DNA of 64,000 bases from Trichuris trichiura (taxonomy: Eukaryota; Nematoda; Enoplea; Trichinellida; Trichuridae): positions 124,001-188,000 of the forward strand of contig JBAJFE010000010.1 of assembly GCA_037903355.1 (NCBI GenBank), read 5' to 3'. A program made the translations under genes and the position numbers. Below, piece after piece: positions 10,601 to 21,300 of the stretch (the first letter of the stretch is position 1; every line of letters starts with the position of its first letter). The notes under the pieces were generated by a model, which ran no database searches, had not been told where the DNA came from, and worked only from the letters and a program-made list of their open reading frames with translations.

Positions 10601-12089
10601 AAGTGAGCGTCTCCCTACCGCTAGAATAGCATCCTGCGATGGCTGGATGATTTTCATCGCGCGTTTGTTCGTTCTTGCAAAACGTCCAAACAAATTATGG
10701 ACAGCAGGAATGTCAAACCGGGCCCTGAAAGCCGTAAGTTGCCCTTTGCAAGTACATCTGCGGCCTGCAAAAAAATGCTGTAGAAAATGGCCGAATAGTC
10801 GTAAAAGTAGATGCTCATTTGAAACACTTGTGACTTTTGCACGATGTATTCGTTGTTCGTTACAAGCCTATGTTGCTGTTTAAAATTTCGTTGCTTTGTT
10901 AAATTACTTCATCACTTTGCGTTCACGAACATGAACAGACCACGTACAATAAGACTTCCGTATCCGCGGCAGACACGTTCCAGGGGTAACCGCGGATAGC
11001 AGCGAACGTTTCATGAACGCATACATAACGTAACTTTGAGATGAATACACGTGAGTTTCTTGCAAAAATAAGTAAGTTTTTATTGGCAATAACACTGATG
11101 CTCATTTTAGAAAAACTTTCTCACTCAGTTTGGTTTGCTAATGCATTGAAGCTTTTAAACCACGGCTCTGCTCTAATGGTTTATTCGTGATAAAAAGTGC
11201 AAGTTAAGACGACCTTATTATCAAATGCAGTGTACTGGAAACTCTTCACAACTTCAAACATGCACGTACATGAGATAGAACAATGCACCAAGCTTAGATG
11301 ATTTCATATGCCTACTGAACCGAAAGTTGTCACGAAATTAATGACTAAAACATCGCTGAAACTGCGTTCAATGATACAAGGGCAACTAATACTGGTAGAT
11401 GGAACGGACTTCTCGCTTTATATTTCAGGCAAAAAGTTAAAGTGCCGTATTCAAGAAATGAGCATCGACGTTTGAAACAATGATATTGCAAAATAAGAAA
11501 GATTATAAAAAATATATTGCCAACAGTTATAGAATAACAGCTTTTTATCTTAGAAGTATTAATGATACAATGAACTACTCGAGATTTCTGATGAAATGAC
11601 AGTCGGATTATCAGAACCACTTTCCTTTGAAGCTCAAGGAAATGGGCAAGGAGATAGTAATTGCTGGGCAACATTAACAGCTGTTGATCCATTTCGAGCT
11701 TTATGAATGTTGCCTTGTCTGCGATATCTTCGATCCAAAAATGTAACGCCTTTTCCATTTTCACTTACATCTTGCCATGCGATGCAGAAGACCCCTTTGC
11801 TGTTTGCGGCGTAGCATCGAAACTACTGCGAGTTTTATCTTTATTCTTTACAATTTTTCAGCAGTGAAAGACTGCAGGTTTGTTTCCTAAATTATTGAAC
11901 ACCTGGTTGAAAAGGGACACAGCGATGATACTTGCATTTTGAGGAAAAAGCGAATTGCAAATTGCAAACGTGGCGGCTTGCGTCTGCTGTTTACTTTCAT
12001 GAAACTAGTCCTCCGAAAAGTGGTCTCAATGCAACTGAGTGCTTAAAATCAAATATGAAAAGTGTTTGATTTTACGCACGACAATATTG
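10601..12089. other. Intergenic stretch, no recognised gene
   Basis: Short open frames only; the longest (minus strand, 11345-11764) has no recognisable motif. Nothing else was seen. Confidence 0.45.
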
Positions 12090-14047
12090 CTAAGCGAATA
12101 AGCTAATTCCTAACGAGATGGTTGATTTTGCGCGATGAGACTAACCTTCAGACATTTGGCGCCATACTTGTGGCCAGCAATCACAGGTCGCTTCGGTTAG
12201 ATATCTGCAATTTCTGTTTTCGTCAAGAGGTCTGAGACTATGCTGAATTCTCTTTCGACAAAGTACGTGGAGGGAAAGGAGATCATCAACTTTGTCGTAA
12301 CACACCAAAAATCTGGATAAAACTTAGCGATGCTTCGTCGCAGCCAGAGAACGGGTAGTCTTTTTTAATTTTACCTTCAGTCCGTTTTCAGTTTTATGAG
12401 TTCTTTAGCAATTTCAATCTCGCGTTCCTCCAAACTAGAAAGCGCCTATTTCCTAGCTTGGTACACCTATAGCAGCAATATTCTCTTACTGTACTGAGAA
12501 AGGCTGATGCATTATTTCTAAATGCTGGCAGCGCGCTTCGACTTTGGTATCTTGAACTTTCTCCTTTTCTTTCAACCCACGAAGATATGGAAATTGATGG
12601 AATTCTCTCAAGGACAAATTACTTTTGAACAGAAGGACGTTCTTAACAAATTCGAATCGCAATCGCTGTTGTGGTGATTAAGTTAAGGTTTTCTTCTTGG
12701 AAAAGAAAATTCAATTTGCTGACTTTAAGACACTGTCAGACAGATAAGCTGCATAGTACTCACGTTTCACCACATTTTCGTGCAAAGGAATATTGCGACT
12801 TGGGAAGAATTCCAAAACCGCCCAAAAAAGACAGACACCTTTAGAAAGCCACCGTGCTTTAATGTGCAGGAAGAGACGATTGCATTTTTCGTTTTCTCTT
12901 CGCACAAATGCCGAAATGACTTATCAGTTAGCAAATTAATTTTGTAATAAGATATTGACTAGGATAAAATACACATTAACCACTTCGTAGGAAGTAAGGC
13001 GATTTTTCATGGATGTTTTTCTTTTCGTTCACGGACAGGAAAATTCCCATGAAAAATTTATTAACTTTTACCTTTTTTCTGTCTTTCTCCATTATTTCCA
13101 ACTATAATTGGAGAATTCAGGCAATCGCTAAGTTGCTTTGCTACCAGGTATTCTCTGCGGATTACACAATGGATTGCAGTAAAAGCCAGAACAACTTGCT
13201 TCAAATGTGCAATGAAGGAATGGTGGCGTTCTCCCGTTGACTGCATTCCATTAGATGAGCGAGATTATTTTGGTAAGTGATATTAACTTTTCTTCGATAA
13301 AGTCGTTCGAGACTCGGAAAGTTGACTCCCTTTTTGTTATGGGTTACCAGTTCTCTGATGAAAAGCAATTCGTGTACCAACTAAATCCTTTTATAATCCA
13401 TCAGCCAAAAGTAGTGTCGCATTGCCAGGTAGAGCCTTTTCGTCCAGCTGAAACAAAAATTTTATAGTTCCTAAAAAGTTGCACAGCCTCTGTTCTACGT
13501 TTTCAGCCGCCTCACCAATGTGACCCTCACGGTGCTGTAAGTGAAGGGGATTTTCTTAATTATGTCAGCAACAGGTCTATGCAACACCTCATTCAGGAAC
13601 ACATCTCCTACCGAAACAAAAAGTTTCTCACTGATTATGTGGCTCGTCGCAATCCGCGTTCAACAAAGAAATGCTGTATGATGCAAACGTGCTTGTCATG
13701 CCCTCATTCTGTGAAAGTCGACGGCAGTACGTTCTCCATCCTGAACTGTCTAATAGCCTGTTGCTGAGTGGCCGAAAATATGACTTACTTTTGTTGATCT
13801 TGTCCAGGTGCATTTCATGAAGATGTTCCAGCAACTTATAGGGTTTAATCGATTCATTTATAAATATCTTCTGCCATATCGAGCATATCCACGTTTCCAT
13901 GTTACCAAGTGAAGGAACAAAAACCATACTGTACAAATTCAGCACTGTACTGCCTGTACTTTCTTTTCCGTTCTGATAAGGTTCAAGAAACAAAAATTTA
14001 TTTATTCTGAATAGGGAACTAAGTGGATTTGCAGCGGTATGCCCCAA
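12090..14047 (-). pseudogene. Degenerate hAT transposase (ZBED5/SCAND3-like)
   Basis: Minus-strand fragments collinear with the better copy at 60919-62748. 14047-13780 has a BED-like N terminus (ESIKPYKLLEHLHEMH). About 13600-13520 has ADIIKKIPF. About 13460-13260 is the damaged first catalytic Asp region. 13246-13061 has AIHCVIRREYLVAKQLSDCL. 12905-12711 has LFLHIKARWLSKGVC and YYAAYLSD. About 12450-12200 is the C-terminal dimerisation block, with ISFPSTYFVEREFSIVSDLL. Many stops and shifts, older than the second copy. No terminal repeats were located. Confidence 0.78.
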
Positions 14048-14820
14048 AATGTCATTTTTTCTCTAGGTCAATAAATATGAACTATTTATGCTACTAACTT
14101 TTGAAGAGCCTTCCCTTGTGTTTCTTAGGATATATCTTTTGTTTCGTCCATTACTTCTTAGGACTAAGACACAGATATTAAATCTCGCTTTTACAAATTC
14201 AACGAATGCGCCTACTCAGTGCCTACCTGCCGCACTATAATCTGCTGCTGATAATCTTGCATAAGACTGGAAATGCGCATTTTTTTAAATTTAAGTTCGA
14301 GAACAGACGTAAACGATGAGTCCATTCTCAGATTACGGCCTGTCTTACGGTCATAAAATTGGCGGAAGATTTCCTGCTCAAAGACTATCAGTGTAGCTTG
14401 TGCAAGGCATTTCTGTATCAAAGTAGGCTGTCCGCTTATAGAATTTGCGGCAAAGACTTGCTGTCAAAGCAGGCTTTGTCTAGCACCTTTCTCTTCAGCT
14501 TTTCTGAACCTCCAGGACGTCCGAAGCAACTGAGTAGCTGCTTTTTCGACATCTCTAGCTTCATTTCAACCTTTTAGCACTCCAGCGGGCGCACGCTTGC
14601 ATACATTGAAAACCTGTGAATAAATTCTCACTAAACCATCGCTAGCGCACATTGGACACGATGTCCCAGAATTGTTTAACTAATGAAACCACGCGTTTTA
14701 AAAGTAAGCGTAAAACAATCGCAATGATAAATTAAACTAAGCGTCACTAGTATTAGTATTAGCAAAATTCTAGCAAACAAAATGAAAAGCACAACGCAAA
14801 CAATCAGGTAACGCTTGTTC
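14048..14820. other. Upstream region of gene B, no gene recognised
   Basis: No coding signal. The right end leads into a TATA-like box. Confidence 0.45.
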
Positions 14821-14829
14821 TATAAAAAG
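14821..14829 (+). promoter_or_regulatory. TATA-like box of gene B
   Basis: TATAAAAAG lies 44 nt upstream of the start codon of gene B, so a start site about 25-30 nt downstream would give a very short 5' UTR. No other promoter element was recognised. Confidence 0.5.
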
Positions 14830-14864
14830 GTGATGCAGACCTTCGAAAACGGTAAACGCCCAGC

Positions 14865-17666
14865 ATGTTTCAATTTGATCATTGGGCAGCGTTAGTTTGG
14901 TTGCTATGTCTTACCTTGCTGCAAAGAGTAAGTTGTAGTTGCTTTTCGCAGAAATGAAAAACTGAGCACCACTCTTATGCCACAGGAAGCCGCAAGTCAA
15001 TGTGGCGATCCAGAGAAGTTTGGAGGACAGCCACTCCAAGCTTACTCGGGCAACGGATCAGAAGTCATGCCTTGGACGGTGGTTATAAGAGATAAACTTG
15101 GAAACTTCAAGTGCCTGGGAAGCATCATACCAGATTACGATCATAGCGGCAGGCATTGGAACGTTTCAGGCTTGGTACTTACAGCAGGAAGTTGTTTCCG
15201 CCGGTAAGATTGTATTTATGTATTTATCTGGATTTCTTCGCCAATTCCCTTCCTCTCCAGCGTACTGAGGAAACGATGGGGCACACCCAGCAGCTACAGA
15301 GTTTATGCTGGCTTAGACCGTCTTCGACTACTTCTAAATCGCGGCCAAAAAGCAGAACCGAAAAAGATTCGAATTATGCCATACAATGCCGTAAACGAAA
15401 AAATTTGGAATGGCATTGCCATGATTACTTTGAAGAAAGCATTCCTTCTCAATGCGGACGTTTCTCCAGTATGCATACCAAAGGCATATGCAGTTCCATC
15501 AGACTCATCCAAGTGCTTTGTTTCTACCTACAACGGCAAGCGTTTAGACGAAAACGCTGTAAAAATGGTGCCTGGCGCGGTATGCAATTTTAGCTACTTC
15601 CCAGAATTGACCAAAACTAATGGGCTATGCAGTCATCACGACGGATTCGAAGCAAAAAAAGTACACAGCTTAACCACAGGCACTTTTGCAACATTTCACA
15701 CCTTTAGTCACTTGGAAGTCCACTAGTCTGCTTCATCAGCGGGAAAGCGTACCAGTATGGTGTATATTTATCAGAACTGGCCACGAAGGAGGCTTTTCCA
15801 TCCCAAAAGCAGGTCTTCCATTTCTACGGGCACGTCAGAACCGTACTTGAGACCAATCCGATGACCGCATTCAGCGTTATTCAGCTTGGCTGGAGCAAAA
15901 AGAAACCATTGGGAAAGAAATCCTCTAGTTCCGATTCATATATACGACGTCCTTGCAAGAATCCACCGCCGGTAAGACTACAATGGCATAATTCCATTAA
16001 CGTTAATCACGAGTGAATTGATAAGTACGCCGCTTCGTTTTAAATGTTAAGCTTGTTGACATTCAGTTAATGCCCATGCCCGTTATGTTGAGATTGTTGC
16101 GCGATGGGGGTTTCCATTGTCTTTACAAGCGGCATCTGGGCATTAACTGATATTCTGTCATTTCGTCATTAGAGCAGAAATAATCATGAACCGCTGAGTT
16201 ATAAACAGTAATACTGCATATAAAAAGCCATAAAAGCCTCCCCCCTAGAGTACGAAGTGGGTTTCACTACGGAATGAGCAAAACAAACTTGCCAGCCTGA
16301 CAGTGGCACGGAAACTGCCTGTTTTCAGAATTCTGTGCATAAGGTTTTCCGTAAGGTATAGAATTTGATTTGCAGAGTATGCAATGATTGCGTTGTTCGC
16401 TTTCACACTATGTCGAGTGGTTAGCGTCATGCTAATGAACAAATGTTTTTCTAATCTCAAATAACCAATTCTTTGCCAGATAGTTCAACCAAAAATCGTC
16501 CGGGTACTATAAATCTAACGCTGTCAATTGTTACACCATTCTTATATGTACATTGACCCAAGGTCGCAGGCTTTCCGGCAAACACTATTGCTAAGTTTTT
16601 TCTGTTCTGTTGAGTCGCTCATCATCACTACCGGGATTATGCGCTTGCTGCTATGTAAACTAGTCTGTCACGTAGCCTGTTAGGTAGTTCCCTCGCTTGT
16701 GTTTGCATTCCGTGCAGAAACGCATCAGGGTCCAGAAGTGCCGTTGAAAACAAGTTACTTTGCGTTTTTTTGACGGACCTAAAATAAGTGGAACGAAATA
16801 CAGATAATCTTAGGGTTGCTGAATTGGGTCCCAGGCGTCGAACGACAGCTCAGTTTTCAGTCTGCCATGTCCGTAGTCAAACCCTACTTTCTATGCTTAT
16901 TCAGAAGGGATTGGTTCGAGATATTAGATACCCTTTCACGAGCAGGGCGCCAAATATTAATAACAAGGCTAACCAGAACCGACGGAGTTCAATGCGTCTT
17001 CACATTTCAACACATGAGCAGCATTATCTTAGCTGATGAAATACTGCGGTATCTTTTGTTCGGCAAAACCATCCAGGAAGCGACAACCCAGATTGGAAAG
17101 AGAGAAAATTTCCCTTACTTTTCTATGGTGTGATATTTCCAAAAAGTGATCTATCCAGCCATTGTTTTCATCTTTGCCAAAGCTCGCAAAGATGAGCACA
17201 ACTCTACTAGTAAGGACCTCATTCGAAACTGGATAAGTGCAGCTATTACAATTACCAATATTAACGCAGGCAGGCACCTTTATGCAGTGTTTCGACTAAT
17301 TCAACTTTAATTTCCGCGCATGATTACCAAGGGAATTCAGTTACCATTTTCTTTTTAATACATTTGTATTTGAAACATATTGAACGTACTTCAACTCTGT
17401 GCATGAGGAACAGTTTCCATGCATGTTTATATTGAAATCAATGGCTACGTTTGACGAAACAGCGGTGGTATCACTTGACTTCAAAGAACTTCGCGGTTCG
17501 TGAAACCTGCAGGTTATTCTGTCTGTTGCAGAGAAGTCCGCCAAGAGGACCAGGCACAGATGCACCTTCAAAATGCGGTAAACCAGTGAAACCCGCCCGG
17601 CGAGATCCCGTAATTCAGGTAACTTGCTGTGTGCATACAATAGAAAGCTGCAGTTCAAGGGACTAA
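14865..17666 (+). CDS. Gene B: secreted single-domain S1 peptidase homolog, catalytically inactive
   Basis: Exons inferred: 14865-14927 (signal peptide MFQFDHWAALVWLLCLTLLQ), 14986-15203, 15261-15660, 15708-15971 and 17532-17666 (or 17532-17618 if spliced further). Phases agree. Exon 3 is 400 nt, the same as in gene C. The mature part starts QCGDPEKFGG. The FPW region is MPWTVVI, the His motif is TAGSC (His to Ser), the Asp motif is NGIAMITL (Asp to Gly) and the Ser motif is SLGSPLVC (Ser to Leu). So all three triad residues are replaced, while the fold cysteines and the PVC segment remain. A short Ser run and RPCKNPPP follow. No second S1 domain was found. About 359 residues. Start chosen by the hydrophobic leader, the TATA box and the phase-0 donor. 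Confidence 0.8.
16058..16158. repeat. Short inverted repeat in the long intron of gene B
   Basis: CAGTTAATGCCCATG at about 16064-16078 faces an imperfect complement, CATCTGGGCATTAACTG, at about 16133-16149. The rest of the 1.56-kb intron (15972-17531) shows nothing recognisable. Confidence 0.4.
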
Positions 17667-18516
17667 TAATTAATAGTATTAGCTGGCGGTTCCTTCATTT
17701 TTAACCGTCGAGTCACCAGCGTCTGTTTAACTACTTTTTCTGTTTGAATTATAAATACCCTTCCTGAAGAATTGTTCGTTAACGGAAAATTCAAAAGATA
17801 AAAGAGAAATTACCATTAGCAATAATAATAGTAAATAATCTCGAAGATGCATAGCCTCCCTTCAGGAAAGTCGAAGGCTACGAGCGGCAGAATGTGAAAG
17901 AGATGAACTCTTATTGAAAACAGGTGAAAAATAGAACTTGGAGCAGTATTAACAAACATATATACTAAGTAGAAGATTGAATATGGTAGCTACATAGCCT
18001 GCTCTAAGTCGAACTGGCGTACAGTGCAACACCATTTGCCGTGACCATTAATTCCGCTAACATGATAGATGGCTAAGAGGTAAGGGCCTTTTAATTTGTC
18101 ACATAGAGTTCACGCTCCAGAGTCTGCAGGAGACTTAACTCTAAACTAGATGGGTTCGCTGGCCACCTTTTATGGGCAAACGTTATGACGTAGTAACGAG
18201 TCCACGAGAAACAACTTGGAGCAAAGAACAAGCAGTAATCGATAATTTTTCACTTCTCCCATATAAAGAAATGCCCCATTCAGATTCCCTTGAGATAGGA
18301 AAAAAGGAATAAATGCAGCTCCTCCGTAAAGCATGCCTTTGCAAAGTAAATCTCTGTGAAGCAGAAATGCAATGCTTTCAGAAGCACTGCTCGCTCGCTA
18401 TCTTCCCATGGCCGTCTTTCGTTGAAATTTAACTTACATCTGAATCATTGTATCGAAAGTTTTCATGTTGAAAACGCAAATTGTTACTTACGTTAAAGCG
18501 AGACGTTTCTATGCAG
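17667..18516. other. Region between genes B and C
   Basis: Must hold the promoter and first exon of gene C. ATATAAAG at 18261-18268 is a TATA-like candidate, but I found no convincing signal-peptide exon. The end is the 3' splice site TTTCTATGCAG at 18506-18516. Confidence 0.4.
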
Positions 18517-21255
18517 CACAAACCAGTATACTGCGGTGACACGATCACGTTTGGGAGAAGCCTTCAAAGTTACGTTGCTGGAAATAATGCGCAAGATATG
18601 TTTCCTTGGAACGTCATCATCATTTCAAAAAAAATGGGAACAATTAGATGCCTAGGAAGCCTGGTACATAATGGTAACCCTCAGCAGACTGTCAATGGCT
18701 CTGACATTATCCTGACAGCAGCAGAGTGTTTCGGCAGGTGGGTTTCACCAAAGCGACTATAAGTAACTCTAATGACGTTGTGTTCAGATATATTGCAGTC
18801 TCTGTAGAGCCGCATTTTCTTGTTTTTGCTGGTTTATCGCGGTTTTCACCTTCAAGAAGACGAGGAACGGAGGTTAAAATTGCTAATGCAAACATTTACG
18901 GCCTACTCTGGGGCAACCATGAAATGCGCAGAGGTATTGCCGTACTGAAGCTCGAAAGGCCTTTACTGAGAAGGGACAATATTGTTCCTGTTTGTTTGCC
19001 GCAAACACATAGAGTGCCTCCTCCCTTCGCGTCATGCTATGTCAGTTATTACGACAAACGGGAGCACCGTATAGATGAAGAAATTGTGATGATCACTAGA
19101 AATGCGCGCTGCCTGGAGGCGGCAGAATCTGCCAACTCTGAATACCGCGGTCTTTGCGCAATCGAGGAAAGGAAAAAGCTACATATCGTAATATCACAAA
19201 TAGGAATTCATCCTGACTATTTTTTATTTTATACAATTTAGCAACTCGGTTCTCCAATGGTTTGTCTCCTAAACGGTAGGGCTTACCAGTACGGTGTTTT
19301 CCTGAATCAGCTGTCACTGAAGATAAATGACAAAGTGAAGCAAAACTTGGGATTCTATGGAGAAATCGATGTAGCACGCGATGTACTTGCTGGCAAGAAA
19401 GTTCAAACGCTTCCTGAGAGACTTGCTCACCAGCCACAAGTGGGGGCCAATAAACCTGTTCCAGGGTCATCTTCGTCTGCTTCACGTGAAACCCAAAAAC
19501 GGCCATTCATCCGCATTCCAGAGTTATACTTTTCGATTCCCACAGTACCTCAACTGAGCGGCAAATCTGAACAGAAAAACAGCAGTTCAGCAGCTTTTTC
19601 AGATTCGTCGTCACATTCATCCTCTACAGATGCAAGCGAATCACGTGAGAATATGGTTACTTCAAAGTCAGCTGATGAATCAGATGAGTCTACACGAACC
19701 ATAAGGCTAAATGTTAAACTACTAAAGCCTCGGTTGGCTAAACTGTTGGGTATTCATAACTCTAAGTCAACAGGCCGTTCACACATTTCGAGTTCCAGCA
19801 CTAGCCAAGAAATAAAACCGTATCTACCGTCCACTGGTACTAAAATACCTGTTGTCTGTTCCACTCCTGGACAAAGGCCTACTAAACCCGCTCCTGGTTC
19901 TACTCCATCGAGTGGAGTTGTAGTTTGCCCTACGCCAGGTAACGCTACACAGGTTGTTCCTGTGCCAACCCCTCTACCAGTAGCGGAATATCCAAGTTCC
20001 TCAATTGAAGCTGTTAGCATGGTTATCTTACCCTCACTGCCAAAGTATGACATGTCCAACCGGACAATCGCGGTAAACGTTAATATCATGATTGCAAATA
20101 CGGTTTACTATTCTTTTGGATAAAATTCAGGATCACGAACATATATTAGTGCGGGACAACATTGTTGGTGAAAGCGCTATTGCAAAAGGCCATACTGCAA
20201 GCTGTGATATCATTGGTGCCGGTAATAGTATGCACAGCCTCCTTCCAGGAAAATCAAATGGAGAAATAACTGGTAACGAAATTGACAATACAATTCCTGA
20301 CGTGACTGGAGCACTGATCACCGGACCATGCATGGCAGGAAACTCAGGTAAACACAATCAATATGACCACTTGCCCGGTGCATCTGCCGTTCATATCTAT
20401 ATTGTCTCTGCAAAATCTATTGAACCGCTTTGTACTGGAACATTGTATACAAGACGCGGGCAGGAGTATTCAGATGAAGTACTGACAGCTTCTAGGTGTG
20501 TCCCGCCCTCGTAAGTGAACGTCTTTTCGTCCATACATGCAACAGAAACATGCAATTAAAATTTCAGCGGTGGCAAAAGGTATCAGGTCTATGTGGGGTC
20601 ATTGTTACCACGAAGAATGGCAGTTGATCAATTGAACAGAACTTTAATAGAGGTTGCAAAAATTTACAATACTCCTTTCTATGAAGGATACGATGTGCTA
20701 AAAGAAGTTGGAATGACTATGCTAAAACTGAAACACAGAGTGAAAGTCATAAATGGTATTCAGCCGCTCCCATTACCATATTCGAGTACCGGCCCCTCAA
20801 CAGCAATGTATTGCTTTGTTTCCGGTGTTTGTCAACACGGCATGCCAGTGAGAGCTCATTACCAGCTGCTCACTCAAACAGAATGCAAACGTCATCTTGG
20901 CGAAAAATTCTTGCCAAGCGCAATGTATTGTGGTGTTGGCCGAAAGGAAATTTTGCAATATGTAAGTTTCATACTGTTGTTAATAATGCCTTCAACTTTT
21001 AATGCTGGTCATCTTTCTGCCACTGAATATTCGTACACTTTTTAGCCTGTTGGTTCGCCATTACTTTGCCGGTCGGCCGGAAAATGGGTGCAATTCGGTA
21101 TTTATGATCATTCGTTTCCTGCAGTTGCTTCTGGTCGCGCTAGCGCAAGTGAAAATGAAATAATCCTGGATGATATCGCCATTTTCATCAAACTGGAAGG
21201 CAACGACGTACCTCGTGTACAAAACTTCAAAGTTGAGGAAAACTCTATCCTTTAA
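18517..21255 (+). CDS. Gene C: two-domain S1 peptidase homolog with long Ser/Pro/Thr linker, catalytically inactive
   Basis: Exons inferred: 18517-18737, 18788-19187, 19242-20072, 20131-20510, 20568-20961 and 21046-21255, all in phase, giving 811 residues without the missing signal exon. Domain 1 starts YCGDTITFG, with VAGNNAQDMFPWNVII. The His motif is TAAEC (His to Glu), the Asp motif is RGIAVLKL (Asp to Gly) and the Ser motif is QLGSPMVC (Ser to Leu). The linker (about residues 260-520) has Ser-rich blocks, then Pro/Thr-rich sequence, and looks disordered and O-glycosylated (inference). Domain 2 has TASRC for the His site, GMTMLKL for the Asp site and PVGSPLLC for the Ser site. All three triad positions are replaced in both domains. 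Introns are 50-84 nt. Closest paralog is gene A, with which it shares exon number, phase and domain order. Confidence 0.83.
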
Positions 21256-21294
21256 GCAGCTACGCTTTTTGTCTCCCCATTTTGATGGTTTTAA

Positions 21295-21300
21295 AATAAA
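21295..21300 (+). terminator. Candidate polyadenylation signal of gene C
   Basis: AATAAA 40 nt beyond the stop codon of gene C. Confidence 0.55.

Noticed and set aside
18313..18345. ATG at 18313 with donor GTAAAT as a signal exon for gene C
   Set aside because: The encoded MQLLRKACLCK is too short and basic for a secretion signal; left unassigned.
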